A stretch of DNA of 64,000 nt from Rhodospirillaceae bacterium bin65 (GTDB lineage: Bacteria > Pseudomonadota > Alphaproteobacteria > Bin65), in contig MPMX01000003.1 in the NCBI GenBank assembly GCA_002238725.1, forward strand, positions 82,431-146,430, given 5' to 3'. Positions 16,428 to 25,271 of the stretch are shown in pieces (position 1 is the stretch's first letter; each line of letters opens with the position of its first letter). The position numbers and the translations under genes are program-made. The notes beneath the pieces are model-generated. The model was not told the DNA's origin. It did no database searches and saw only the letters and a list, made by a program, of their open reading frames with translations.

Positions 16428-17228
16428 TCAGGCCTTGCCGGCAAACGCAGGCTTGCGTTTTTCCACGAAGGCGGTGACGCCCTCGGCGAAGTCCGGCTCA
16501 ACGGCGCAGGCCGAGAAATTGTCGGCTTCGAGCTGCAGTTGCCGTTCCAGCGGATTGTCCAGCGAGCGCTGCAAGAGCGCCTTGGTCCGGCCGTAGGCGA
16601 CGGTCGGGCCGGCTGCGAGGCGGGCCGCCAGTTTCCCCGTTTCGGCAACAAGATCGGCCGCCGGCACCACCCAGTTGACCAGGCCGTATTCCTTCGCGGT
16701 AGCCGCGTCGAATCGGTCGCCGAGCAGGGCCAGTTCGGTGGCCTTTTTCAGCCCGACCAGCCGCGGCAGGGCATAGGTCGAGCCGCCGTCCGGGCTGGTC
16801 CCGATCAGGGTATAGGCGAGCGTGTAGTAGCTGTCGTCCGCGGCGATGGCGAGGTCGGCGGCGCTCATGAAGCTGAGGCCGAACCCAGCGCAGGCGCCGT
16901 TCACCGAGGCGACCACCGGCTTGGGCATGCGCCGGATCGCGATAATCAGGCTGTGGACTTCGTGGATGAAAGCCTCGATCGCCACCAGATTGTCCTGGCG
17001 CGGCCGGTCCAGCATCGCGTGGAAGGTCTTGAGGTCGCCGCCGGCCATGAAATGGTCGCCGCCGCGGATGACGACGCAGCGCACCTCCGGATCGTGTTCC
17101 AGTGGGTTGATGGTCTCGACCAGGGCGCGGGTCATGTCCCGGTTCAGGGCGTTCAGCGCCTTCGGCCGGTTCATCGTCACCAGGGCAACCCCGTCTTCGA
17201 TCTCCAGTTCGACCAGTTTCTCGCTCAT
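16428..17228 (-). CDS. Enoyl-CoA hydratase/isomerase family protein (isomerase-like active site)
   Basis: A 266-aa crotonase-fold protein. The CoA oxyanion motifs GDHFMAGGDLKTF and ASVNGACAGFGLSF are intact. The two catalytic glutamates of true hydratases are not at their usual places: GGGCE is replaced by GFGLS, and the second position reads LAYTLIGTSPDGG. Instead SPDGGS places an Asp where PaaG-type isomerases have one (IGLxPDAGG). I therefore infer an isomerase or another crotonase activity rather than hydration. It follows the haloalkane dehalogenase gene by 12 bases. ATG 17228 is the only plausible start. Confidence 0.8.
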   Translation of the reverse strand: MSEKLVELEIEDGVALVTMNRPKALNALNRDMTRALVETINPLEHDPEVRCVVIRGGDHFMAGGDLKTFHAMLDRPRQDNLVAIEAFIHEVHSLIIAIRRMPKPVVASVNGACAGFGLSFMSAADLAIAADDSYYTLAYTLIGTSPDGGSTYALPRLVGLKKATELALLGDRFDAATAKEYGLVNWVVPAADLVAETGKLAARLAAGPTVAYGRTKALLQRSLDNPLERQLQLEADNFSACAVEPDFAEGVTAFVEKRKPAFAGKA

Positions 17229-17240
17229 CGCTGCGTCTCC

Positions 17241-18125
17241 TCAGCCGGCATGTCTGGAAAAGAAATCGTCGCACGCCGCGCCGATCTCGGCCGGCGAATC
17301 CTCCTGGACGAAATGCAGCCCCTTTACCGTGACTTCTTCCTGGTTGGCCCAGCTGCGGCAGAAATCGCGCGCCGGCCCGGTCAGGATGCTGCCCGGTTTG
17401 GCGTTGATAAACAGCTTGGGAATTGGGCTCTCCTTCATCGCGGCGCCGTAGGCCTCGGCAACCGCGACGACCTCCGGCGGTTCGCCGTCGATCGGGATCT
17501 GCCGCGGCCAGGTCAGTATCGGCCGCCGGACCTCGCCGCCATCGGCATAGGGCTTGCGATAGACGTCCATTTCCGCCTCCGTGAGACCGCGCATGACCGC
17601 GTTGGGAAGGACGCCTTCGATGAACAGGTTGCGGTTCAGCACCAGGTCTTCGCCTTTGGGCGATCGGAAGCCCTGGAAGATGCCGCGCGCCTGTTCCGGC
17701 CAGTCGGCCCAGCGCACCGGGCAGACGACGGTCTCCATATAGGCGATCCCGGCGACCCGGTCCGGATGGCGCGCCGCCCAGTGGAAGCCGAGCGCGCCGC
17801 CCCAGTCGTGGACGACCAGCCGGAGTTTGCCCTCCGGCAGCACGGCGTCGAGCCACGCGTCGACGAATCTGCTGTGCTCGGCAAAGGTGTATTCGCCGGA
17901 CGGGTTCTTGCCCGACTCGCCCATGCCGATGAGGTCCGGCGCCAGGCAGCGGAAGTTTCCGGACAATTCCGGGATCACGTTGCGCCACAGGTAGGACGAT
18001 GTCGGGTTGCCGTGGAGCAGCACGACCGGTTCGCCCGACCCGGTATCGACATAGCGCATGGTCGAGCCGAGCAGGTCGACGGATTTGCGGGGATGGGGAT
18101 CGGCGGCGGAAACGGTTTCGGCCAT
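17241..18125 (-). CDS. Haloalkane dehalogenase (LinB/DhaA-like, subfamily II)
   Basis: A 294-aa alpha/beta hydrolase that closely follows the LinB pattern. The pentad is visible: Asp107 nucleophile in VVHDWGGALGF, Trp108 and Asn40 (HGNPTSSYLWR) as halide-stabilising residues, Glu131 (AYMETVVCPVRWADW) as the catalytic acid, and His271 (GLHFVQEDSPAEIG) as the base. The position is family II-like, with the acid after strand 6. It would hydrolyse halogenated alkanes or alkenes to alcohols and halide, in the cytoplasm. ATG 18125 is preferred over upstream codons because the fold starts right after it. It heads a run with the crotonase and TauE genes. Confidence 0.92.
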   Translation of the reverse strand: MAETVSAADPHPRKSVDLLGSTMRYVDTGSGEPVVLLHGNPTSSYLWRNVIPELSGNFRCLAPDLIGMGESGKNPSGEYTFAEHSRFVDAWLDAVLPEGKLRLVVHDWGGALGFHWAARHPDRVAGIAYMETVVCPVRWADWPEQARGIFQGFRSPKGEDLVLNRNLFIEGVLPNAVMRGLTEAEMDVYRKPYADGGEVRRPILTWPRQIPIDGEPPEVVAVAEAYGAAMKESPIPKLFINAKPGSILTGPARDFCRSWANQEEVTVKGLHFVQEDSPAEIGAACDDFFSRHAG

Positions 18126-18406
18126 GAATGTTATCCTGGTTTGCGGGTGGAGACGGCCGGGGCGATCCGGCGAACCGGTTTCACTATAACCGGGGGCGAG
18201 GCTGAGAAAACCATTGGGTTGGGCAGCGCCGCCCGCGACCTCGGATTTATTCTCCGGCCGCGCCGGCAAGGCGGTTTACCCCGGTTCGAAGGAATGTCTA
18301 TTGTTCGGCCACAAGCGCCGGCGAACCGCGAACCGACCCCCGAAGACGAGCCGGCTCCGCGGCCGGGCGAATGCTTCCCCGGCAGGATCGAAAGAAAGCA
18401 CCGGCC

Positions 18407-19039
18407 ATGCCAGCAGCCGAACCGAACGCGTCTCCCGTCGCCGTTACCCTGTATCGCTGGGCCGGCGCATGGGGGCCTTTCAAGGTCAGGATTCCGTGCG
18501 GCGAGTGTTCGCTGACCCTCGACGTGATCCAGGATACGCTGGCCCACGAACTCGATGGCATTCCGGTTGCCGTCGACATTCACGACTGGCTGAGCGAATG
18601 GTGGCGTCCCCTGCCGAAAGGGGGCTGGCACGCGCCCATCGTCATCGTCGAGGGGCGGCTGGTCAGCCAGGGCCACGCGCTGAACCGCGGCGTGCTGACC
18701 GAAGCCGTAATCGACGCCTGGGCCCGGCGCAGCGCGCCGGTCGGCAATCATCTGTACGGCAAGGAAACCTGCCCGCACTGCGTCCGCGCCAAGTCCTATC
18801 TCGCCGAAGGGGGCATCGACTATGCCTATCACGACGTGGTGCGGGACCCGCGAGCGCTTTACGAGATGCTGGCGCGGGTAAAGCCGATCGTCGGGCCGAA
18901 AACCCCGATCACGGTGCCGCAGATCTGGCTGGACGGCGCCCATGTCGGCGGCGCCGACAGGCTCGGCGAACTGCTCGATCGCGAAGTCGAGCCCAACCCC
19001 GACCGCGGCCGGTGCTCGCTGTCGCCGAAGGCTGCGTAG
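18407..19039 (+). CDS. Glutaredoxin-like protein with two thioredoxin-fold CxxC sites
   Basis: A 210-aa protein built from two thioredoxin-like halves. The N-terminal half has a CGEC pair at about residues 31-34 in IPCGECSLTLDVIQ and a thioredoxin-like core (APIVIVEGRLVSQGHALNRG). The C-terminal half is a glutaredoxin with CPHC at about 123-126 (GKETCPHCVRAKSYL) and the glutathione-binding TVPQIWLDGAHVGGADRL. It would reduce disulfides or glutathione mixed disulfides in the cytoplasm. ATG 18407 gives the compact form. It is divergent from the dehalogenase across 281 bases and convergent with the GST gene. The meaning of the first CxxC domain is unclear. Confidence 0.8.
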   Translation: MPAAEPNASPVAVTLYRWAGAWGPFKVRIPCGECSLTLDVIQDTLAHELDGIPVAVDIHDWLSEWWRPLPKGGWHAPIVIVEGRLVSQGHALNRGVLTEAVIDAWARRSAPVGNHLYGKETCPHCVRAKSYLAEGGIDYAYHDVVRDPRALYEMLARVKPIVGPKTPITVPQIWLDGAHVGGADRLGELLDREVEPNPDRGRCSLSPKAA

Positions 19040-19103
19040 CGCCGTTCGCACGGAAGCCCTTCTTCGCACGGGCGTAACTGCCGGATACCCGGCCAACGGC
19101 CGT

Positions 19104-20021
19104 TCAGGCCGGGCGGATGATATAGCCGAAGCGCGGGAAATGGTTGTGGACCGCGCCGACGCGGTCGTCCTCGCGCCGGACGACGACCTCGTTGCGCCGC
19201 ACGCCGACGACCTCGCCGATCACCGCTTCCGGCACCCTGTCCGCCGCCAGCACGGAGACCGTCTGCCCGACCGCCGGCCCGGCGTCGTCCGGTTCGCTCT
19301 CCCCCGGATCGGCCGGGTCGGCGGCCTTCGCGACGTCGAGCGCTTCCTGCGACGCCATTTCCGTCGCCGCGCCGGTGCCCAGCGCCTCGATCCGCCCGAG
19401 CCAACCGCGGATGTTCGGGAACGGCTCCAGCAATGCCGCGTTCTTCCGGCCGGCCCGGTTCACCATCCAGAACGGGTGGAAGATCGAGAAATCGGCCAGC
19501 CCGGCCGCGTCGCCGAGCAGGAAGGGCCGGTCGGCCAGCCAGCCTTCGACCAGACGGAGCGTGCGATTCAGCTCGGCGACCAGCCTTGGCGCCGCGGCCA
19601 TGATCTTCTCCGGCGGAACCGGCTCCTGACCGCGCATGGCCGCCCGGTCGGCGAAGAAGTCCGGCGGCATCCTGTCGGCGATATGGGCGAAGGCCGCGCC
19701 CGTCGTGGTGCCGAACAGGGCGCCGTCGGCCCAGAAAGTCAGCGCATGGGCCATGCCCTCGCCGCCTTCGGGATACAGGGTCGGCGCCGGATGCCGGCGC
19801 TCCAGTTCGGCGGCGATGAACTGGGTGTCGTGATAGATGTCGGCGCCGTCCTGCATCACCGGCGTCCGCCGGTAGCCGCCGGAAAGCGGCATCAGGTCCG
19901 GCTTCGGCATGACCATCGGAATCTGGACCGATCGCCAGGCCAGGTCCTTGAAGCCGAGGATGGCGCGGATTTTGTGCGCAAACGGAGAACCGTCGTAGTG
20001 ATGCAGGATCAAGTCGGACAT
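19104..20021 (-). CDS. Glutathione S-transferase family protein
   Basis: A 305-aa protein with an N-terminal thioredoxin-like GST domain, LILHHYDGSPFAHKIRAILG, in which Ser-Pro replaces the usual CxxC, and RRTPVMQDGADIYHDTQFIAAELERR, which is the GSH-binding loop. A helical C-terminal domain follows to about residue 230. The last ~75 residues (MASQEALDVAKAADPADPGE onward) look like an extra beta-rich extension. It may act in detoxification or as a conjugating enzyme. ATG 20021 has a GGAGA ribosome site. It lies 34 bases after the enoyl-CoA hydratase gene on the same strand. Confidence 0.85.
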   Translation of the reverse strand: MSDLILHHYDGSPFAHKIRAILGFKDLAWRSVQIPMVMPKPDLMPLSGGYRRTPVMQDGADIYHDTQFIAAELERRHPAPTLYPEGGEGMAHALTFWADGALFGTTTGAAFAHIADRMPPDFFADRAAMRGQEPVPPEKIMAAAPRLVAELNRTLRLVEGWLADRPFLLGDAAGLADFSIFHPFWMVNRAGRKNAALLEPFPNIRGWLGRIEALGTGAATEMASQEALDVAKAADPADPGESEPDDAGPAVGQTVSVLAADRVPEAVIGEVVGVRRNEVVVRREDDRVGAVHNHFPRFGYIIRPA

Positions 20022-20055
20022 CGGCCGATCTCCTTTCGTGGCGCCGGCGCCCTGC

Positions 20056-20832
20056 CTAGCGGTTCTTGAATATTGGTTCGCGCTTTTCGATGAAGGCGGC
20101 CATACCCTCCGCCCGGTCATCGGTCGCGAAGGCGGCGTGGAACATCCGGCGTTCGAACAGGACGCCTTCGCGCAGCGGCGTCTCGTAGGCGCGGTCGATC
20201 GCCTCGATGGTCATGTAGACCGCCGGGCGCGACTGCTTCGCGATGGCCTCGGCAGTCCTGACTGCTTCGTCGACCAGGTCTTCGAGGGGCACGATTCGGC
20301 TGACCAGCCCGGAGCGCTCGGCTTCCTCGGCGTCCATCATCCGGCCGGTCAGCGACATCTCCATCGCCTTGGCCTTGCCGACGATCTTGGTCAGCCGCTG
20401 GGTGCCGCCGGCCCCGGGCAGGATGCCGAGATTGATCTCCGGCTGGCCGAAGCGCGCGTTCTCGGCCGCCAGGATGAAATCGCACATCATGGCGACTTCG
20501 CAGCCGCCGCCGAGCGCATAGCCGGCGACCGCGGCGATCACCGGCTTGCGGATCGTCGTGACGACCTCCCACCCGTTGGTGATGAAGTCTTCCAGAAAGA
20601 CGTCCTGAAACGACTTCTGCTGCATTTCCTTGACGTCGGCGCCCGCGGCAAACGCTTTTTCATTGCCGGTGAGCACGACCGCGCCGATCGCGTCGTCGTC
20701 CTGCGCCGAGTTCAGCGCGTCGCCCAACTCGGCGACCAGCGCCGAGTTCAGCGCGTTCAGGGCCTTAGGCCGGTTGAGCGTGATCAGCCCGACCGGGCCG
20801 CGGGTCTCGTAGATGATGTTTTCATAGGCCAT
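20056..20832 (-). CDS. Enoyl-CoA hydratase
   Basis: A 258-aa crotonase with both catalytic glutamates in place: GGGCEVAMMCDFILA (first Glu) and FGQPEINLGILPGAGGTQRL (second Glu). The CoA oxyanion segment FAAGADVKEMQQ is intact. It hydrates trans-2-enoyl-CoA esters in fatty acid beta-oxidation, which contrasts with the isomerase-like crotonase at 16.4 kb. It lies downstream of mutM with a 173-base gap and upstream of the GST gene, so it may have its own promoter. Confidence 0.93.
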   Translation of the reverse strand: MAYENIIYETRGPVGLITLNRPKALNALNSALVAELGDALNSAQDDDAIGAVVLTGNEKAFAAGADVKEMQQKSFQDVFLEDFITNGWEVVTTIRKPVIAAVAGYALGGGCEVAMMCDFILAAENARFGQPEINLGILPGAGGTQRLTKIVGKAKAMEMSLTGRMMDAEEAERSGLVSRIVPLEDLVDEAVRTAEAIAKQSRPAVYMTIEAIDRAYETPLREGVLFERRMFHAAFATDDRAEGMAAFIEKREPIFKNR

Positions 20833-21005
20833 TGTGCTGCTCCGCTATTCTCTCGGGCACGCGCGCGACAGGCTTTGCGCTGTTTTTTCGCTGGATCTTA
20901 TCGGGGGATTGTTTCGGTTCGGCGAATGCCGCGCCCGTAGTGTTGCAGGCTTTCCGCACGGCGGCGATACCGCCGCGCCGCTCGATATACACCGAAAGGT
21001 CTAGC

Positions 21006-21845
21006 CTAACGCTGACGGCGCGGACAATAGAAAGTCGAGCGGTTGGACTGGACGATCCGCCGGATGCCGCCGGTATCCCCGATCCGGCAGTCGCAGCCCG
21101 GGCAGGCCTCGCCCTCTTTGCCGTAGACCGCCCACTGGTGCTGGAAATAGCCCAGCTCGCCCGACGGCTGGACATAGTCGCGCAGGCTGGAGCCGCCGGC
21201 AGCGATGGCCCGGTTCAGCACCTCCTTGATCGCGCCGGCCAGCGTTTCGGCCTGCCGCGCCGAGACGTTGCGGGCCAGCCGCACCGGCGACAGGCCGGCG
21301 AAGAACAGCGCCTCGCAGACATAGATGTTGCCCAGCCCGGACACCGTCTTCTGGTCGAGCAGAGCGGCCTTGAGCGGCGTGCGCCGGCCCTTCAGTTTCG
21401 CGGCGAGTGCCGGGCCGTTGAAGGCGTTGCCGAGCGGCTCCGGGCCGGCCCCGACGAACAGGCGGTGCCGGCCGATGGTGTCGACATGGTCCAGCGCAAC
21501 CAGCCCGAAGCGGCGCGGGTCGTTGAGCCGGACGGTGTCGCCCCGGTCGGTCTTGAGCACGATATGGTCGTGGGGCAGCAGGTCGGGGTCGCCGCGGTCG
21601 ATATAGAGCCGGCCGGACATGCCGAGATGGAAGATCGCCAGATCACCGCCGGCCAGTTCGATCAGGATATATTTCGCCCGCCGCCGCACCGCACGGACGG
21701 CCTTCCCGGTGAGCCGCGCCGAAAAATCCGGCGGGATCGGGATGCGCAAATCCGGCCGCCGCGCCTCGGCACGGACCAGCACCGCCCCCTCCAGCACCGG
21801 CCGCAACCCGCGGACCACGGTTTCTACTTCGGGGAGTTCGGGCAT
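21006..21845 (-). CDS. mutM: Formamidopyrimidine-DNA glycosylase
   Basis: A 279-aa bifunctional DNA glycosylase/AP lyase of the Fpg family. The N terminus [13 protein letters not shown] carries the catalytic proline and Glu, DPRRFGLV is the conserved DNA-contact loop, and [18 protein letters not shown] is the H2TH signature. The C-terminal zinc finger has [13 protein letters not shown] and FYCPRRQR. It removes 8-oxoguanine and related lesions. The family in this class is often divergent from ubiE, but here a small lipoprotein gene occupies the opposite side. Confidence 0.95.
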   Translation of the reverse strand: MPELPEVETVVRGLRPVLEGAVLVRAEARRPDLRIPIPPDFSARLTGKAVRAVRRRAKYILIELAGGDLAIFHLGMSGRLYIDRGDPDLLPHDHIVLKTDRGDTVRLNDPRRFGLVALDHVDTIGRHRLFVGAGPEPLGNAFNGPALAAKLKGRRTPLKAALLDQKTVSGLGNIYVCEALFFAGLSPVRLARNVSARQAETLAGAIKEVLNRAIAAGGSSLRDYVQPSGELGYFQHQWAVYGKEGEACPGCDCRIGDTGGIRRIVQSNRSTFYCPRRQR

Positions 21846-21976
21846 TGGACCGCCCCTATCCGGGGAAAATGCAGCGCGCGAAACCGTGAACAGCGGTGAG
21901 CGCCGCCGCCTGCTGTATCGGGTCCGGCAATCGCCATATCGATTCGAGGAACGGACTTCTGTACGAGGACAAATTC

Positions 21977-22240
21977 ATGCACGCCCCTTCAACCCGATTT
22001 GACCGCAATCCGGTGCGCCGGCATGCCCCGCTGGGTCGATTCGCAGCCGTCGCATTGGCTGCTGCCCTGCTGGCGGCCTGCCAGAGCGTCGCGCTGACCG
22101 GAGGCGACCGGTTCAACCGGACCGCCGCCGCCGACAGTGCGACGAGCGCTGCGCCGAACGGCGGCGACCGATCCGACAGGACCGCTGCTGCCCACAGTGC
22201 GAAGCGCGCGATATACGGCGGCCTGGCCAACCAGCGGTAG
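21977..22240 (+). CDS. Small lipoprotein with an internal 18-residue duplication
   Basis: An 87-aa protein with an N-terminal hydrophobic segment (RFAAVALAAALLAAC) ending in a lipobox, LAAC, so Cys35 is the likely lipidated residue. The mature region contains two near-identical blocks, GGDRFNRTAAADSATSAA and GGDRSDRTAAAHSAKRA. Gene prediction rests on the lipobox and the coding period. No homologue is recognised, and its function is unknown. The ribosome site (GAGGACAAA) is weak. It lies divergently from mutM and just before the converging ABC transporter operon. Confidence 0.6.
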   Translation: MHAPSTRFDRNPVRRHAPLGRFAAVALAAALLAACQSVALTGGDRFNRTAAADSATSAAPNGGDRSDRTAAAHSAKRAIYGGLANQR

Positions 22241-22268
22241 CCTTTCCCGCCGCCGGCCGCGTCGCCGC

Positions 22269-23294
22269 TCACCCATCGGCCGCCCCGCCGGCCGGCGCCG
22301 GCGGGAGGCGCCCTTCCTCCGCCGCATGGCAGGCGACGGCGGCTGAGCCCGCCGCCGTGCGCAGTTCGGGCCGCTCCGTCCGGCAGCGCTCATTGGCGTG
22401 CGGGCAGCGCGGGTGGAAGGCGCAGCCGCCCGGCGGATCGATCGGGCTCGGCACCTCGCCGGCCACCGCTTCCCGGTCACGCCCGGTCATGCCGAGATCG
22501 GGGATCGTCTCGAGCAGCAGGCGCGTGTAGGGATGCTGCGGCGCAGCGAACAGGGCGGCGGCGTCCGCGACCTCGACGAAGCGGCCCAGATACATGACCG
22601 CGATCCGGTCCGACATATGGTTAACGACCGCGAGATCGTGGCTGATGAACAGGTAGGTCAGGCCCAGGTCGTCCTGCAGGTCGCGCATCAGGTTGAGGAT
22701 CTGGGCCTGGACCGAGACATCGAGCGCCGAGGTCGGCTCGTCGCACAGGATCAGGTCCGGCTGGCTCGCCAGCGCCCGGGCGATCGAGATGCGCTGGCGC
22801 TGGCCGCCGGAGAATTCGTGCGGGTATTTCTCGCCGTCGGCGGCGGCGAGGCCGACCTGTTCGAGCAGGCCGTCGACCCGCCGGCCGGTTTCCTGTCCGT
22901 CGCCGGCGATGCCAAAGGCCTTGATCGGCTCGGCGATGATGTCCCGCACCCGCCAGCGCGGATTGAGCGAGGCCTGTGGATCCTGAAAGATCATGGTGAG
23001 GCGCCGGCGGAGCGCTCGCGTCCGGTCCCGCGCCGCGGTCACGTCATGGCCGTCGATCGCCACCCGGCCCCGGGTCGGCCGGTAGAGGCCGGCGATCAGC
23101 CGGGCGACCGTGGACTTGCCGCAGCCGGATTCGCCGACCACCGCCAGGGTGACGCCCTTGCCGATGGCGAAGCTCACGCCGTCGACCGCCTTCAGGACTT
23201 TCGGCTTGCGGCCCATCGCCCGCTCGGCGAGCGGCACCGGCAGCCGGAAATGGACCGCCAGATCCTCAATCTCCAGGAGCGGCGTTTCAGCCAT
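22269..23294 (-). CDS. Dipeptide/oligopeptide-type ABC transporter ATP-binding protein (DppF/OppF-like)
   Basis: A 341-aa ABC ATPase. Walker [14 protein letters not shown], signature LSGGQ-equivalent FSGGQRQRISIARAL, Walker B DLILCDEPTSALD and the switch His (LFISHDLAV) are all intact. The C-terminal oligopeptide-family tail contains GGCAFHPRCPHANERC, the cysteine cluster of OppD/F proteins. It is the last gene of the operon and overlaps the upstream ATPase by eight bases. It powers import with the two permeases. Confidence 0.92.
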   Translation of the reverse strand: MAETPLLEIEDLAVHFRLPVPLAERAMGRKPKVLKAVDGVSFAIGKGVTLAVVGESGCGKSTVARLIAGLYRPTRGRVAIDGHDVTAARDRTRALRRRLTMIFQDPQASLNPRWRVRDIIAEPIKAFGIAGDGQETGRRVDGLLEQVGLAAADGEKYPHEFSGGQRQRISIARALASQPDLILCDEPTSALDVSVQAQILNLMRDLQDDLGLTYLFISHDLAVVNHMSDRIAVMYLGRFVEVADAAALFAAPQHPYTRLLLETIPDLGMTGRDREAVAGEVPSPIDPPGGCAFHPRCPHANERCRTERPELRTAAGSAAVACHAAEEGRLPPAPAGGAADG

Positions 23295-24315
23295 CGGCCA
23301 CCGCCTCCGCCCCGGCTGCCCCGGCTGAATCGGCCCAGCGCGGCGAATACTGCCAGCAGGCGGCGCTCGTGGTTTTGCCGCCCATCATGACCGGCCGCTC
23401 GGCGCGGCACAGGTCGCGGACTTCGGGGCAGCGCGGCGCGAAAGCGCAGCCTTCGGGCACCGCGCCGACCCGCGGCATGGCGCCCCTTATCTGGGGCAAC
23501 CGGCCGACCCGCTCGCCGATCGTCGGGATTGAGCCCATCAGGCCGTGGGAATAGGGGTGCGAGGCGTTGCGCACGACCTCGGCGACCGTGCCGTCCTCGA
23601 TCACGCGGCCGGCATACATGACCGCGACCCGGTCGGCGGTCTCGGCGATCACGCCCATGTCGTGGGTGATCAGCATGACCGCCGTGCCGTGCTCCCGGCA
23701 CAGCCGCTTGAGCACGCCGATGATCTGGGCCTGGATCGACACGTCGAGCGCCGTCGTCGGCTCGTCGGCGATGATGAGGCGCGGGTGGGCGCACAGCGCG
23801 AGCGCGATCACGACCCGCTGGCGCATGCCGCCGCTGAATTCGTGGGGATAGGCGCCAAGGCGCGAGGCGGCCGCCGGAATCCCGACTTCGTCGAGCAGTT
23901 CGACCGCCCGTTTTTCCGCCGCGTCCGCGCCCAGGTCCATATGGGTGCGGATGGTCTCGGTCAGCTGGCGGCCGATGGTGTAGAGCGGGTTCAGGCTGGT
24001 CAGCGGATCCTGGAAGATCACGCCGATCCGCGCGCCGCGAATCCGGCGCAGCGCGTCGCCGGAGAGACCGTCGATCCGCGCGCCGTCGAACCAGACCTCG
24101 CCGCCGTCGATCCGCGCCGGCGGTTCGAGCAATCCGATCACGGCGAGGCCGGTGATCGATTTGCCGGCCCCGGATTCGCCCACCACGCCCAGGACCTCGC
24201 CTTCCTTCACATGCAGGTCGACGCCGTTCAGGATCGGCAGATGGCCGCGCCGGGTCGGCAGCCCGACCTTGAGGCCGCGCACGTCGAGCAGAGGCCTGGC
24301 CGCGCCGTCCGCCAT
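23287..24315 (-). CDS. Dipeptide/oligopeptide-type ABC transporter ATP-binding protein (DppD/OppD-like)
   Basis: A 342-aa ABC ATPase with Walker A GESGAGKSITGLA, signature FSGGMRQRVVIALAL, Walker [14 protein letters not shown], and the OppD-type C-terminal cysteine region GCAFAPRCPEVRDLC. The FSGGMRQR form of the signature is typical of DppD. ATG 24315 overlaps the stop of the preceding permease (ATGA), and the last eight bases overlap the next ATPase, so the five genes are tightly coupled. Confidence 0.92.
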   Translation of the reverse strand: MADGAARPLLDVRGLKVGLPTRRGHLPILNGVDLHVKEGEVLGVVGESGAGKSITGLAVIGLLEPPARIDGGEVWFDGARIDGLSGDALRRIRGARIGVIFQDPLTSLNPLYTIGRQLTETIRTHMDLGADAAEKRAVELLDEVGIPAAASRLGAYPHEFSGGMRQRVVIALALCAHPRLIIADEPTTALDVSIQAQIIGVLKRLCREHGTAVMLITHDMGVIAETADRVAVMYAGRVIEDGTVAEVVRNASHPYSHGLMGSIPTIGERVGRLPQIRGAMPRVGAVPEGCAFAPRCPEVRDLCRAERPVMMGGKTTSAACWQYSPRWADSAGAAGAEAVADG

Positions 24316-25271
24316 CAGCGCAGCTTCGGGTTGAGGGCGTCGCGCAGCCAGTCGCCCAGCAGGTTGACGGCGAGCACGAGCAGCACCAGCGCGAGCGCCG
24401 GGAACAGGGTGATCCACCACTGGCCGGAGAACAGGAACTCCTGCCCGACCCGGATCAGGGTGCCGAGCGAGGGCTGGGTCGGCGGGATGCCGACGCCGAG
24501 GAAGGAGAGCGTCGCCTCGGTGATAATGGCGAGCGCCAGATCGATGGTGCCGATCACCAGCACCGGCCCCATCGTATTCGGCAGGACGTGGCGCAGCATG
24601 ATGCGCCACGAGGGAATGCCGATGACCCGCGCCGCGGCGACATAATCCTTCGACTTCTCCACCAGCGTCGCCGAGCGCACGACCCTTGCATATTGCGGCC
24701 AGGCCGAAATGCCGATGGCGAAGATCAGGACATAGATCGCGAAGGTGGCGTCGGTCTTGATGTCGGTGCCGGCGAAGATCGCCCGGGCGACGCCGTCGAC
24801 CATCAGGGCGACGAGAATCGAAGGCAGGGTGAGCTGCACGTCGGCGGCGCGCATCACGATGGATTCGTACCAGCCGCCGAAATAGCCCGACGTCACCCCC
24901 AGCCCGACGCCTAGCACGACCGAGAAGATGACGGCGCTGAAGCCGACGATCAGCGACAGGCGGCTGCCGTAGAGGATGGTCGAGAAGATATCCCGGCCCT
25001 GGTTGTCGGTGCCGAGCAGGTAGCTCCAGTCGCCGCCTTCGATCCAGGCCGGCGGCTTCTCGGCGTCGCCCAGGCTGAGGGTCGAGGGGTCGAAGGGCGT
25101 GTGCGGCGCGATCCAGTCGGCGAAGGCCGCGCCGAAGAAATAGAGCAGGGTCACGATGGCCGCGGTGACGACAACCGGGTTGCGCCGGAAACTGTAGGCG
25201 AGGTCGCTGTCGGCGCCTCGATAGAGTGCGCCCATCAAGCGGCCGCTGCCGGAAAGCGGGCCGGCCGTCAT
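24315..25271 (-). CDS. ABC transporter permease (DppC/OppC-like)
   Basis: A 318-aa permease with the N-terminal DppC region, a first transmembrane helix at about residues 30-50, and the BPD_transp_1 core. NQGRDIFSTILYGSRLSLIVG is the periplasmic loop signature, and YVAAARVIGIPSWRIMLRHVLPNTMG is the EAA motif that contacts the ATPase. Its ATG overlaps the stop of the DppB-like gene by four bases, and its own stop overlaps the ATPase start. It forms the pore with the DppB-like partner. Confidence 0.92.
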   Translation of the reverse strand: MTAGPLSGSGRLMGALYRGADSDLAYSFRRNPVVVTAAIVTLLYFFGAAFADWIAPHTPFDPSTLSLGDAEKPPAWIEGGDWSYLLGTDNQGRDIFSTILYGSRLSLIVGFSAVIFSVVLGVGLGVTSGYFGGWYESIVMRAADVQLTLPSILVALMVDGVARAIFAGTDIKTDATFAIYVLIFAIGISAWPQYARVVRSATLVEKSKDYVAAARVIGIPSWRIMLRHVLPNTMGPVLVIGTIDLALAIITEATLSFLGVGIPPTQPSLGTLIRVGQEFLFSGQWWITLFPALALVLLVLAVNLLGDWLRDALNPKLR

